Source: Duganella rivi (GTDB lineage Bacteria > Pseudomonadota > Gammaproteobacteria > Burkholderiales > Burkholderiaceae_D). From it: a stretch of DNA of 64,000 nt. Shown here piece by piece: positions 9,333 to 17,641 of this stretch. The stretch lies in the NCBI RefSeq assembly GCF_009857435.1, contig NZ_WWCK01000002.1, forward strand, positions 1 to 64,000, in the 5' to 3' direction. The notes beneath the pieces are model-generated. The model was given only the letters and a program-made list of their open reading frames with translations, ran no database searches and had not been told where the DNA came from. A program made the translations under genes and the position numbers. Numbering within the stretch: position 1 is the first letter of the stretch; every line of letters begins with the position of its first letter.

Positions 9333-10697
9333 TTAAGGAGCACCAACCAGCACCGCGCCGCCGCCAGCTTCCTTCACCGAAATGGTGGCGGGGCTGGCGG
9401 CATTATCGTTGGCTGCCGCCGCGCGCACCGGGCCGATCATGGTGCCATTGGCCATGCCCATGGCGTTGGTGCGGAAGCTGCCGATCGGTGCGGCCTGACT
9501 GCTGATGTAGATGTCGTACTGCGTATCCGGCTTCAGCTGGTACAGGAAGGCTTCGATGGCATCCACCACGCCGAGGTTACGCACCACCATGAAGCCCTTG
9601 CCGCCGGTGCCGCTTGGCTTGAGCTGGATGTTGTGCGCATCCTGATTCACGCGCGGCGCCAGGTTGGCGCGGTCGTCGGCGCTGGCCGCCACGTTGGACA
9701 GGTAGACCAGCGCTTGCGGCGCTTGCCCGCCGCCCATGGTAGCGACGATTTTATTGGTGGCGGTATCGATCACCTGCACACCGTCGCCGTTTTCCAGGCC
9801 GATGTAGACGCGCGTATTATCGTCCGACGTCCACGCGCCGTGCGGCAGCGCGCCGCTGGCGATGGTCGCCAGCAGCCTGGCTTCCTTACCGGTGCTGTAG
9901 ACCTTGACCGCATTCTCGCCGCCCACCGTCACGTAGGCGCGCACCTCGCCGCCCACCTTGGCAAAGGCCAGATGGTTGGTGATAAAGCCGGTGTCGATCA
10001 CGCCGGTGACTTCCAGCGTCTTGGTGCTGATGCGCGTGACCTTGCCCACATCCTTATGCGTCATCCAGATTTCGCTGAAGTCGGGCGTGAACTGCAGGAA
10101 GGGCGAGAACGGGCTGACCACGCTGATGCGCTTGATGATGGTATGCGTAGCGACATCGATAATGTCAACCGTCGGCGTAAAGCTGGAAACGGCAAACGCC
10201 AGCTTGCCATCCGGGTGGAACTGCACCATGCCCGGGCCAAGGTCGGTCTGGATGCGGCGCGTCTCCTTGAACGTGACCGGATCGATGACCGAGATATAGT
10301 CCTCGCCGCGCACCACTACCCAGACCTCTTTGCCGTCAGCGGTAAAGAAGCCCTCGTGCGGCGAGCGGCCGATATAGGTCTTGCCTTTGACCTTGTTGGT
10401 GGCGGTGTCGATAAACGTCACCGAGTTGGAGCCGTTGGAAATGGCGATCAGGGTCTTGTGATCCGGCGAGAAGCCAAGGCCATGGACATTGATCTCGCCA
10501 CGGTACAGCGGCGACAGCACATCCGGCCGTGCATTTCCCAGCTTGATCTGGCCCAGCAGCGTGTTGCTGGCGGGGCTGAAGACGGAGATGGTGTTGGTAT
10601 TCTGATCCGCCGTATAAACACGATCCAGCGGCGAGGTGGCGGCGACGGCGCAGGCGCAGCACAGTGCCGCGCCCGCAGCCAGTGCGAGTTGTTTCAT
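9333..10697 (-). CDS. Secreted YVTN/YncE-type beta-propeller protein
   Basis: A 454-residue secreted protein (signal peptide MKQLALAAGAALCCACAVAA) made of beta-propeller blades of the YVTN kind. Repeats of the form VIDTATNKIVATM, FIDTATNKVKGKTYIG, VIDPVTFKETRRI and IIDVATHTIIKRI are visible. A C-terminal module of about 110 residues after the propeller (from NLAPRVNQDAHN) is of unknown nature. It is the last gene of a three-gene leftward unit with a DUF305 and a CzcE-like gene, overlapping the DUF305 gene by four bases. That context suggests a periplasmic role in metal homeostasis; exact function unknown. Confidence 0.85.
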   Translation of the reverse strand: MKQLALAAGAALCCACAVAATSPLDRVYTADQNTNTISVFSPASNTLLGQIKLGNARPDVLSPLYRGEINVHGLGFSPDHKTLIAISNGSNSVTFIDTATNKVKGKTYIGRSPHEGFFTADGKEVWVVVRGEDYISVIDPVTFKETRRIQTDLGPGMVQFHPDGKLAFAVSSFTPTVDIIDVATHTIIKRISVVSPFSPFLQFTPDFSEIWMTHKDVGKVTRISTKTLEVTGVIDTGFITNHLAFAKVGGEVRAYVTVGGENAVKVYSTGKEARLLATIASGALPHGAWTSDDNTRVYIGLENGDGVQVIDTATNKIVATMGGGQAPQALVYLSNVAASADDRANLAPRVNQDAHNIQLKPSGTGGKGFMVVRNLGVVDAIEAFLYQLKPDTQYDIYISSQAAPIGSFRTNAMGMANGTMIGPVRAAAANDNAASPATISVKEAGGGAVLVGAP

Positions 10698-11101
10698 TTG
10701 GTGGTCTCCTTGGAAGAGTGGCGTTGCAGCCAGGCCTGCATGACGTTGATCTCGTTCTGCTGCTCGGCGATGATGCCCAGCGCCAGGTTGCGGATCTCTG
10801 GATCCTGCGTGTGCAGCAGCACGGCTTTGGCCATATCGACAGCGCCCTGATGGTGGGGCATCATCATGGTGACAAAGTCGTGCTCCGCGATGCCGTTCAT
10901 GGGCGCTTGCTGCATGCCTGCGTCCATGACGGCCATGGCGTCGTCCATCAGCGCGCTGAATGGCTTGGTGCTGCTGGCGACGAAGGGGGGCGGCGGCGCG
11001 GCCATGCTGTCCGCGCCGCCGTGGTGATGGTGTTCCTGCGCTTGCGCCCCTGCCGCCATCAGCGGCAGGATGGCGAGGCAGGCGATGATCGCCGGGCGCA
11101 T
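10694..11101 (-). CDS. Periplasmic DUF305 protein, His/Met-rich
   Basis: A 135-residue secreted protein with a signal peptide (MRPAIIACLAILPLMAAGAQA) followed by a His cluster (QEHHHHGG) and a DUF305 helical domain with the signature DFVTMMMPHHQGAVDMAKAV. DUF305 proteins are ferritin-like helical bundles often found with copper-resistance genes. The Met- and His-rich sequence fits metal binding, which is inference. It sits between the CzcE-like gene upstream and the beta-propeller gene downstream, divergent from an OmpR-type two-component system likely to control all three. Confidence 0.87.
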   Translation of the reverse strand: MRPAIIACLAILPLMAAGAQAQEHHHHGGADSMAAPPPPFVASSTKPFSALMDDAMAVMDAGMQQAPMNGIAEHDFVTMMMPHHQGAVDMAKAVLLHTQDPEIRNLALGIIAEQQNEINVMQAWLQRHSSKETTK

Positions 11102-11105
11102 TGGC

Positions 11106-11447
11106 TTAGCCGCGGTACAGCGGGTTGCTGGCGACGTAGACGGTCACCATGCCGGTGTTGATGCCTTCCGGCGCGATTTTCGACAGGTCGAAGGCTTCTT
11201 CGCTGTGCAACGTGTCAAAATGCCAGGTGAAGCGCTTGCCGTTGATGTCGAAGGTGACAGTGTCGCCGTTGTTGACGTTGACCCACTTGGTATCGGCGTT
11301 GATGGTGATCTGGCGGTCGGCGTTGGCGGCGGCGCTGGCCATGCCGAACTGCGGCTGCGGATTGACCGAGGCGTAAGCGGCGCCGGCGGATATAGCCGCA
11401 GCGGCAATGGCGGTAGCGATAATGGTGGTGCGCAGTGCTTTAAACAT
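11106..11447 (-). CDS. CzcE-family periplasmic metal-binding protein
   Basis: A 113-residue exported protein with signal peptide MFKALRTTIIATAIAAAAIS. The mature part (DRQITINADTKWVNVNNGDT, then FDINGKRFTWHFDTL and FDLSKIAPEG) matches the CzcE layout, a small beta-sandwich periplasmic protein that binds Cu(II) and other divalent ions in Cupriavidus. It is the first gene of the leftward metal-response unit, directly divergent from the response regulator at 11575, with operator-like repeats between them. No czcCBA pump genes are adjacent. Confidence 0.8.
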   Translation of the reverse strand: MFKALRTTIIATAIAAAAISAGAAYASVNPQPQFGMASAAANADRQITINADTKWVNVNNGDTVTFDINGKRFTWHFDTLHSEEAFDLSKIAPEGINTGMVTVYVASNPLYRG

Positions 11448-11500
11448 GATGCTTCCTTTCGTGGTTGAGTGAAGATGTAGCCAGTCTAAGGAGCGGGCAC

Positions 11501-11537
11501 TGACAAGAAGATGACGTCCAGATGACAGATTTGTAAT
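11501..11537. promoter_or_regulatory. Phased TGAC operator repeats in the divergent metal-response promoter
   Basis: TGAC occurs at 11501, 11512 and 11523, each 11 bp apart; the first two units share the form TGACnnnnAGA. The last overlaps TGACAGATTTGTAAT (11523-11537), which resembles copper-box sequences bound by CopR/CusR-type regulators. The array lies 38 bp before the response-regulator start and 54 bp before the divergent CzcE-like gene, so one bound regulator could control both directions. Confidence 0.55.
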
Positions 11538-11574
11538 CCCTGCGGCCAGCTAAAAAGCCGACAATGAGCGCATC

Positions 11575-12246
11575 ATGAAAATACTGATTGTTGAAGACGA
11601 ACCGAAGGCAGGCGACTATCTGGTCAAGGGCCTGCACGAATCCGGCTACGTGGCGGATCTGGCGCGCAATGGCGTCGACGGCCTCGCGCTGGCGCTGGAA
11701 CACGATTACGAATTGATCGTGCTGGACGTGATGCTGCCGCAGATGGATGGCTGGACGGTGATCAGCCGCCTGCGCGAACGCAAGGAAACGCCGGTGCTGT
11801 TCCTGACCGCGCGCGACGATGTGGTCGACCGCGTCAAAGGGCTGGAACTGGGCGCGGACGATTACCTGGTCAAGCCGTTTGCCTTTGCCGAACTGCTGGC
11901 CCGCATCAAGACGCTGATGCGGCGCGGGCCGGTGCGCGAGGCGGAAGTGATCCGCGTGGCCGACCTGGAAATCGATGTGCTGCGGCGGCGCGTGACGCGC
12001 GGCGGCCAGCGCATCGATCTCACGGCCAAGGAGTTCGCGCTGCTGCACCTGCTGGCCAAGCGCCAGGGCGAGGTGCTGTCGCGCACCCAGATCGCCTCCA
12101 TGGTCTGGGATATGAATTTTGATTCGGACACCAACGTGGTGGACGTGGCGATCCGCCGCCTGCGCGCCAAGGTGGACGATCCGTTCCCGCTTAAGCTGGT
12201 GCAGACGGTGCGCGGCATGGGCTATCTGCTGGAGGAGCGCTCCTGA
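11575..12246 (+). CDS. OmpR-family response regulator, heavy-metal type
   Basis: A 223-residue two-component regulator. The receiver domain spans about residues 1-118: acidic pair EDE near the N-terminus, phosphoacceptor Asp51 in [14 protein letters not shown], and the conserved Lys in [10 protein letters not shown]. The C-terminal winged-helix domain includes [19 protein letters not shown] and [15 protein letters not shown], which place it with CusR/CopR/CzcR regulators. Its stop shares bases with the start of the sensor kinase gene. The divergent CzcE-DUF305-propeller genes are the likely targets, with copper the most likely signal by family. Confidence 0.92.
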   Translation: MKILIVEDEPKAGDYLVKGLHESGYVADLARNGVDGLALALEHDYELIVLDVMLPQMDGWTVISRLRERKETPVLFLTARDDVVDRVKGLELGADDYLVKPFAFAELLARIKTLMRRGPVREAEVIRVADLEIDVLRRRVTRGGQRIDLTAKEFALLHLLAKRQGEVLSRTQIASMVWDMNFDSDTNVVDVAIRRLRAKVDDPFPLKLVQTVRGMGYLLEERS

Positions 12247-13631
12247 TGCGCCGCCCGCTGTCGCTGACGCTGCGCGTGGCGCTGCTGCTGTCGGCGGTGT
12301 CGGTGGCGTCCTTCCTCGCCGTCGGCGCCTACTTGTACGCCACGCTGCAACGGCAAATGGCGCATCGCGACGACGTTGAGCTGATCGCCAAGGTGGATCA
12401 GATCCGCCATATCCTGGCGGAGCTGCCGTCGCTGGCTGCCATAGCGCAGGACAGCAAGCCGCTGACCGACACGCTGTTCGGCCACAATGACTTTATGCTC
12501 AAGGTGAACGCGCCAGATGGCAAGGCGCTGGTGCAAACCTCGGTCACGTCACGCCCGCTGCCGCACGTGGATAGCGTGCCCGCCGGGCGGCCGCTGACTC
12601 TTGATGATATCCACGACTGGCAGCCCGCCGTGGGCATCGGCCGTATGGTGCGCGCGACGGCAACCGTGGGCGGCGTGGATCCGGTACAAGTGACGCTGGC
12701 GCGCGAGCGCTCCGACCGGCTTAAACTACTGCGCGCCTACGCGGTGGATTTGCTGATGGCGCTATGCGGCGGCGCACTGCTGGCGACCTTGCTCGGCTAC
12801 GCGGTGGTGCGCCACAGCATGCGCCGGCTGCGCAGCGTGATCGCCAAGGCCAATGACATCAGCACCAGCCGCATGAACACGCGCTTGTCGGTGCAGGATG
12901 CGCCGATTGAATTGCGCGAAATGGGCGAGGCGTTCAACGCCATGCTGAATCGATTGGAAGATGGCGTGCAGCGCCTGTCCGGCTTTGCCGCCGATCTGGC
13001 GCATGATATGCGTACCCCGCTCAATACGCTGATGCTGGAAACGCAGGTCGCGCTATCGAATACACGTTCGGCGGAGGAGTACCAGCAACTGCTGGCCTCC
13101 AACCTGGAAGAATACGAGCGGCTGGCGCGCATGATCGACAACACGCTGTTCCTCGCCCGCGTGGACAACGCCCAACTGGCCTTGCAGCGCGAATCGCTGG
13201 ACGTGCAAGTGGAGTTGCAGCGCATTCACGACTATTTCGAGATGCTGGCGGAGGACGTGGGCGTGCAACTGAGCGTGGATGCGCCGCCGCTGCGAGCCGA
13301 GATCGATCCGATGCTGTTGCAGCGCGCCGTCAGCAACGTGCTGTCGAACGCGATCCGCCACACGCCGGCCGGCGGCGCGGTGCGGGTATCGGCGCGCGCG
13401 CTGGATGATGGCGTGGAATTGGCGGTCAGCAACACCGGCCCCGGCATCGCGCCCGAGCATTTGCCGCATATTTTTGACCGCTACTACCGCGCCGATCCGG
13501 CCCGTACCGCCGGTGCAGGCCTGGGCCTGTCCATCGTCCGCGCCATCATGGCCCTGCATGGCGGGAGTATCACCGTGGACAGCCAGCCGGGCGTCAAAAC
13601 CACTTTTTTCATGATATTTAAAAAAATCTAA
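12246..13631 (+). CDS. Heavy-metal sensor histidine kinase
   Basis: A 461-residue membrane kinase partnered with the regulator just upstream (1-bp overlap). TM1 spans about residues 8-31 and TM2 about 163-187, bracketing a periplasmic sensor of some 130 residues. A HAMP region and the H-box FAADLAHDMRTPLNTLM follow, with phosphoacceptor His253. The ATPase domain shows the N-box NVLSNAIRHTP, the F-box DRYYRADPAR and the G2 box GAGLGLSIVRAIM. The architecture matches CusS/CopS/CzcS kinases that sense periplasmic metal ions. An A/T-rich stretch follows the stop. Confidence 0.93.
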   Translation: MRRPLSLTLRVALLLSAVSVASFLAVGAYLYATLQRQMAHRDDVELIAKVDQIRHILAELPSLAAIAQDSKPLTDTLFGHNDFMLKVNAPDGKALVQTSVTSRPLPHVDSVPAGRPLTLDDIHDWQPAVGIGRMVRATATVGGVDPVQVTLARERSDRLKLLRAYAVDLLMALCGGALLATLLGYAVVRHSMRRLRSVIAKANDISTSRMNTRLSVQDAPIELREMGEAFNAMLNRLEDGVQRLSGFAADLAHDMRTPLNTLMLETQVALSNTRSAEEYQQLLASNLEEYERLARMIDNTLFLARVDNAQLALQRESLDVQVELQRIHDYFEMLAEDVGVQLSVDAPPLRAEIDPMLLQRAVSNVLSNAIRHTPAGGAVRVSARALDDGVELAVSNTGPGIAPEHLPHIFDRYYRADPARTAGAGLGLSIVRAIMALHGGSITVDSQPGVKTTFFMIFKKI

Positions 13632-13717
13632 AAAAATTCAAAAAACCTGTCGATTTTTGTCGTGCTGCTTCGTCGTAGGTATAGAGTTACCCGTTCAATC
13701 ACCCAAAGGAGACCGTC

Positions 13718-14197
13718 ATGAATGCAAAAGTAGAGCCGATTCCACAAGACATGCACACCGTCACCCCGCACCTGATCTGCGAGGGCGCAGCCGACGCCAT
13801 CGAGTTTTATAAAAAAGCCTTCAACGCCACCGAGTTGATGCGCCTGCCCGGCCCGAATAACCGCGTAATGCACGCCGGGATCAAGATCGGCGACTCGGTG
13901 ATTATGCTGGCCGACGATTTCCCGGAATACGGCGGCCTGGGCCCGAAGGCGCTGAAAGGCAGCCCGGTCACGCTGCACCTGTACGTGGTCGATACCGACG
14001 CCGCATTCAAGCAAGCGGTGGACGCCGGCGCCTCGGTGCGCATGCCGCCGGCCGACATGTTCTGGGGCGACCGCTATGCGCAGGTCACCGATCCATTCGG
14101 CCATCACTGGTCGATTGCCACCCACATCAAGGATCTGACGCCGGAAGAAATGATGGAGGCGATGAAGCAGCAAGTGCCGCCATCCGACTGCCAATAA
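13718..14197 (+). CDS. VOC (glyoxalase/PhnB-like) family protein
   Basis: A 159-residue protein with the paired beta-alpha-beta-beta-beta modules of the vicinal oxygen chelate superfamily, closest in look to the PhnB/YdfG-like group: VTPHLICEGAADAIEFYKKA, MHAGIKIGDSVIMLADDFPE, and the closing VTDPFGHHWSIATHI. A good Shine-Dalgarno (AAAGGAG) precedes the ATG. It leads a run of genes (VOC, YciI, double YciI, sigma factor) in one direction with short gaps, the usual surroundings of ECF42 sigma factors. Enzymatic activity not determined. Confidence 0.87.
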   Translation: MNAKVEPIPQDMHTVTPHLICEGAADAIEFYKKAFNATELMRLPGPNNRVMHAGIKIGDSVIMLADDFPEYGGLGPKALKGSPVTLHLYVVDTDAAFKQAVDAGASVRMPPADMFWGDRYAQVTDPFGHHWSIATHIKDLTPEEMMEAMKQQVPPSDCQ

Positions 14198-14207
14198 GGA
14201 GGCTTCC

Positions 14208-14621
14208 ATGCGTTTCATGATTATCGTAAAAGCGACTGCCGACTCGGAAGCGGGCAAGATGCCGAGTACCGAGTTGCTGACGGCCATGGGCAAGTTCAAC
14301 GAGGAGCTGGTCAACGCTGGCGTGCTGCTGGCGGGCGAAGGCTTGCATCCGAGTTCCAAGGGCGCGCGCATCCGCTACGACGGCGCCAGCCGCACCGTGA
14401 TCGACGGCCCGTTTGCCGAGACCAAGGAGTTGATCGCCGGTTTCTGGCTGATTCAGGTGAAATCCAGGGAAGAAGCTATCGAGTGGATGAAGCGCTGTCC
14501 GAATCCGTTCGACGGCCCGTCGGAAATCGAAATCCGCCAGGTGTTTGAAATGAGCGACTTCGGTGATGCGGCAACACCGGAAGTAGTGGCGCAGGAAGAG
14601 GCTTTGCGCGCCCGCTTGTGA
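14208..14621 (+). CDS. YciI/DGPF-domain protein
   Basis: A 137-residue single-domain member of the YCII-related (DGPF) family. The name-giving motif is clear in RTVIDGPFAETKELIAGFWL, and the N-terminus MRFMIIVKATADSEAG is typical. These small proteins resemble muconolactone isomerase-fold enzymes and are the most common genomic partners of ECF42 sigma factors. AAGGAGG lies seven bases before the ATG, ten bases after the VOC stop. Function in the sigma-factor module is unknown; a regulatory or substrate-processing partner role is inferred. Confidence 0.9.
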   Translation: MRFMIIVKATADSEAGKMPSTELLTAMGKFNEELVNAGVLLAGEGLHPSSKGARIRYDGASRTVIDGPFAETKELIAGFWLIQVKSREEAIEWMKRCPNPFDGPSEIEIRQVFEMSDFGDAATPEVVAQEEALRARL

Positions 14622-14657
14622 TACCTTTATGCCTGGTATAGCTTGGAGCACGATGTA

Positions 14658-15470
14658 ATGGAATTCATGGTACTGCGCCGCGCCAATCAGAGTACGGAAC
14701 GAGGCATACAACCACCCGCGCTGGAGCCAGGTACTTTCCTGCGCCCCAGCGCGCAGGCGGTGCGGCTGCTGCGCCGCGAGGGCGAATGGAGCGAGGTGCG
14801 CGGCCCGTTCCCGCCCAAGGAGCTGGTGGCCGGCTTCGTGCTGCTGGAGGCGGAGTCGCGCGAGGACATCATCGAGCAGGTACGGTGGTGGCCCTTGTTC
14901 GACAGCGGTGCAGTCTATGAAATCCGCGACGCTGGCTGCCCCGGCAACTGCGTCGGCTTCGATGAACGCGGCACGGCCGCCGGCACCATCCCGCAGCGCA
15001 AGGAGGAGCTTACGCGCTACGTGGTGTTCCTGCGGTCGGACGCGGACAGCGAATCGGATGCGGTGCCGCCGCCGGAAGTCATCGATGTGATGAACCAGCA
15101 TAATGAAAGCGGCGTGCAGCAAGGCGTGCTGCTGGCCGGTGAAGGCTTGAAAGGCACCACCGGCGCGGCACGTGTTCACTACGCCAATTCCAAGACCACC
15201 GTGGTGGACGGCCCGTTCACCGAGGTGAAGGAACTGATTGCCGGCTACTGGATGCTGCAAGCGGCGTCGATGGAGCAGGCGATTGCCTGGGCCAAGGCTT
15301 ATCCGTATCCGCAACCGGGCGACCTCACGCTGGAAGTGCGCGAGGCGTGCGAACGTGTGTCGCACACCGAGTTCACACCGGAGATGGTCGCCGCCGAGGC
15401 GCGCATGCGTGCCGAACTGCTGGAGGCGGGCTTGCGCAACGCCTTCAGCAAAGCAGCCCGTGGCGGCTGA
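14658..15470 (+). CDS. Tandem YciI/DGPF-domain protein with degenerate first domain
   Basis: A 270-residue protein made of two YciI-like domains. The second (about residues 120-225) keeps the DGPF motif in TVVDGPFTEVKELIAGYWML. The first (about residues 1-90) aligns in layout but has EVRGPFPPKELVAGFVLLE, where DGPF has become RGPF. I choose the ATG at 14658 (GGAG nine bases upstream); an in-frame TTG at 14643 is possible. The gene overlaps the downstream sigma-factor start by 11 bp, so the two are probably translated together. Confidence 0.85.
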   Translation: MEFMVLRRANQSTERGIQPPALEPGTFLRPSAQAVRLLRREGEWSEVRGPFPPKELVAGFVLLEAESREDIIEQVRWWPLFDSGAVYEIRDAGCPGNCVGFDERGTAAGTIPQRKEELTRYVVFLRSDADSESDAVPPPEVIDVMNQHNESGVQQGVLLAGEGLKGTTGAARVHYANSKTTVVDGPFTEVKELIAGYWMLQAASMEQAIAWAKAYPYPQPGDLTLEVREACERVSHTEFTPEMVAAEARMRAELLEAGLRNAFSKAARGG

Positions 15471-16725
15471 CGTACACAAAATCGTCGAAGCGGTTTGGCG
15501 GATGGAGTCCGCCAGGATTATCGCTACGCTGGCGCGCATGCTGCGCGATGTCGGCCAGGCCGAAGAGCTGGCGCAGGATGCCCTGGTGCAGGCGCTGGAG
15601 CGCTGGCCGGAAAGCGGTGTGCCGGAGCAGCCGGCCGCCTGGCTGACCACTGTCGCCAAGAATCGCGCACTCGACGTGCTGCGCCACCGCGCCATGCATG
15701 CGGAAAAAGAAGCGGCCATCAGCTACGAGATCGATCATCAGCTACAGGATGCGGCGCCGGATCTGGAGGCCGCCGTCATCGATGCGCTGGAAAATGATAT
15801 CGGCGATGATTTGCTGCGGCTGGTGTTTGTCGCCTGTCACCCGGTGCTGCCGACCGATGGCCGCGTGGCGCTGACCTTGCGCATGTTGGGCGGCTTGAGT
15901 ACCGACGAAATCGCGCGTGCCTTCCTGGTGCCGGAGAAGACGGTGGCGCAGCGCATCGTGCGCGCCAAGCGCACGCTGTCGGAAGCCAGGGTGCCGTTTG
16001 AAGCGCCACGCGCGCATGAACTGGGCGAGCGCCTGGCCTCGGTGCTGCAAGTGATCTACCTGATTTACAACGAAGGCTACTCGGCCAGCGCCGGCGAGGA
16101 TTGGATGCGTCCCGCGCTGTGCGAGGAGGCGCTGCGGCTGGGCCGGATCCTGGCTGAGTTGCAGCCGGATGAGCCGGAGGTGCATGGACTGGTGGCGCTG
16201 ATGGAAATCCAGTCGTCGCGCGCCCGCGCTCGCGTGGGGCCGAAGGGCGAGCCGATCCTGCTGCTGGAGCAGGATCGCACGCGCTGGGATCAACTGCTGA
16301 TACGGCGCGGCCTGGCCGCGCTGGCGCGCGCCGAGCACACGGAGCGCGGCTTCGGGCCGTATGCGCTGCAAGCGGCCATCGCGGCTTGCCATGCACGCGC
16401 GCGGCGTGCCGAGGATACCGATTGGGCGCGCATCGCGGCGCTGTATGACGCACTGGCGCAGTTGTCGCCATCGCCGATCGTGGAATTGAACCGTGCTGTC
16501 GCGCTGTCGATGGCCTACGGGCCGCAAGCGGGACTGGAGGTGGTGGATAGCCTGCTCGATGCGCCGGCCCTGAAGAACTACCATCTGCTGCCCAGCGTGC
16601 GCGGCGACTTGCTCGCCAAGCTGGGACGGCACGATGAAGCGCGCGCGGAATTCGAGCGCGCCGCGTCGCTGACGCAAAATCTGCGCGAACGCCAACTGCT
16701 GCTGGCGCGCGCCTCGTCCAACTAA
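15460..16725 (+). CDS. ECF sigma factor, ECF42 type with C-terminal TPR extension
   Basis: A 421-residue sigma factor. Region 2 is seen in LARMLRDVGQAEELAQDALV and ERWPESGVPEQPAAWL, region 4 in LGGLSTDEIARAFLVPEKTV. A long C-terminal extension carries IYLIYNEGYSASAGEDWMRP and LSPSPIVELNRAVALSMAYG, the TPR-like domain typical of ECF42; in that group the extension, rather than a membrane anti-sigma factor, is thought to control activity. I place the start at the GTG at 15460, eleven bases inside the YciI gene, because the protein then begins with AADVHKIVEAVWR, the usual N-terminus; upstream codons are a shadow of the YciI gene. Confidence 0.9.
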   Translation: MAADVHKIVEAVWRMESARIIATLARMLRDVGQAEELAQDALVQALERWPESGVPEQPAAWLTTVAKNRALDVLRHRAMHAEKEAAISYEIDHQLQDAAPDLEAAVIDALENDIGDDLLRLVFVACHPVLPTDGRVALTLRMLGGLSTDEIARAFLVPEKTVAQRIVRAKRTLSEARVPFEAPRAHELGERLASVLQVIYLIYNEGYSASAGEDWMRPALCEEALRLGRILAELQPDEPEVHGLVALMEIQSSRARARVGPKGEPILLLEQDRTRWDQLLIRRGLAALARAEHTERGFGPYALQAAIAACHARARRAEDTDWARIAALYDALAQLSPSPIVELNRAVALSMAYGPQAGLEVVDSLLDAPALKNYHLLPSVRGDLLAKLGRHDEARAEFERAASLTQNLRERQLLLARASSN

Positions 16726-16726
16726 A

Positions 16727-17230
16727 TTACAGCGTCGCTTCCAGCACTTTGACCAGCGACTCGATGCCGTCGGCGTCGGTTTGGTCGAAGCGGTTCGGCA
16801 GCGGGCTATCCAGGTCGAACACGCCGACGATGGCGCCGTCCGGGCCGCGCACCGGCACCACCAGTTCCGAACGCGAGTTGACGTCGCAAGCGATGTGGCC
16901 GGGGAAGGCGTGCACATCTGGCACAACGATGGATTTGCCTTCCACCACGGTGGTGCCGCAGACGCCGCGGCCTTTCTTGATGCGGATGCAAGCCGGTTTG
17001 CCCTGGAACGGGCCGAGAACCAGTTCGTCGCCTTTGAGGAAGTAGAAACCGGCCCAGTTCAGGCCGGGCATGCTGTTGAACACCAGCGAGCTGAAATTGG
17101 CGGTGTTGGCGATCAGGTCGGATTCGCCGTGAACCAGGCCTTGCAGTTGCGGGCGCAGGTCGTTGTACATGGCATTTTTGGCATCGGCACTGTCGGTGCC
17201 GTAGACGGTGTCGCTGATGGTGAAGGTCAT
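16727..17230 (-). CDS. msrC: Free methionine-(R)-sulfoxide reductase (GAF domain)
   Basis: A 167-residue GAF-domain enzyme that reduces free methionine-(R)-sulfoxide. All three catalytic or resolving cysteines of the family are present: Cys81 and Cys91 in ACIRIKKGRGVCG and Cys115 in FPGHIACD; SELVVPV and GVFDLDSPLPNRF are also typical. I start at the ATG at 17230 (MTFTISDTV), the usual family length. An ATG at 17275 would add 15 residues not typical of the family, but neither start has a strong ribosome-binding site. It converges tightly on the sigma factor (1-bp gap). Confidence 0.92.
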   Translation of the reverse strand: MTFTISDTVYGTDSADAKNAMYNDLRPQLQGLVHGESDLIANTANFSSLVFNSMPGLNWAGFYFLKGDELVLGPFQGKPACIRIKKGRGVCGTTVVEGKSIVVPDVHAFPGHIACDVNSRSELVVPVRGPDGAIVGVFDLDSPLPNRFDQTDADGIESLVKVLEATL

Positions 17231-17295
17231 GATGTGCTGTGCGGTAAATATGCGAAGGGCTATATGGTAGCGCATCCCAACAAATCGCGACGTGT

Positions 17296-17324
17296 TCCTA
17301 CCCCTTTTGTAAGCAGTCTCCTAT
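17296..17324. promoter_or_regulatory. Paired TCCTAY repeats, locus 1
   Basis: TCCTAC at 17296-17301 and TCCTAT at 17319-17324, 23 bp start to start, upstream of the 57-residue protein gene at 17388. The same pair with identical spacing precedes the KGG stress protein (23376/23399). GTAAGCAG (17309-17316) lies between them; its inverse CTGCTTAC lies between the pair at the second locus. Confidence 0.4.
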
Positions 17325-17387
17325 AGCGCGGGCGCGGCGCAGGGATTACTCTGGTGAGCACACCAGTCCTGCCATGGGGAGGAAGAC

Positions 17388-17561
17388 ATGAGCACCAAAA
17401 GAAAGCGCGCCGTTAGCGCCCCGCCTAAAACGGCCAAGGCCATGCCGCCGCCAGCCATCGACATTGAGCTGCTGCTTACCCTCGGGGAAGACAGGCTGCG
17501 CTTTGATTGTGAGGAAAGTGACAATGTTTACTTTATGGCAGAGCTGATTGACCCCATGTGA
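17388..17561 (+). CDS. Small hypothetical protein, 57 residues
   Basis: A short gene supported by a strong ribosome-binding site (GGGGAGGAAG at 17377-17386) and a plausible coding sequence. It begins MSTKRKRAVSAPPKTAKA, a basic proline-containing N-terminus, and continues into PAIDIELLLTLGEDRLRFDC, ending DNVYFMAELIDPM. The second half looks like a compact alpha-beta fragment; no family is recognised. It stands alone between msrC and the DNA repair cassette, with paired TCCTAY motifs in its upstream region. Confidence 0.6.
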   Translation: MSTKRKRAVSAPPKTAKAMPPPAIDIELLLTLGEDRLRFDCEESDNVYFMAELIDPM

Positions 17562-17641
17562 CCACAGAAATTAGTGCGTTGCCTGACAGAGCGTAATGCG
17601 GCGCGGAGGTATCATCGGCTATCGTCATTTGAAAGCCGTTT

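Noticed and set aside
14127..15719. A 530-codon minus-strand frame across the YciI genes
   Set aside because: It runs across three well-supported plus-strand genes and shows no recognisable domain.
17562..17641. A LexA box controlling the DNA repair cassette
   Set aside because: No CTGT-N8-ACAG or close variant is present in the upstream gap.
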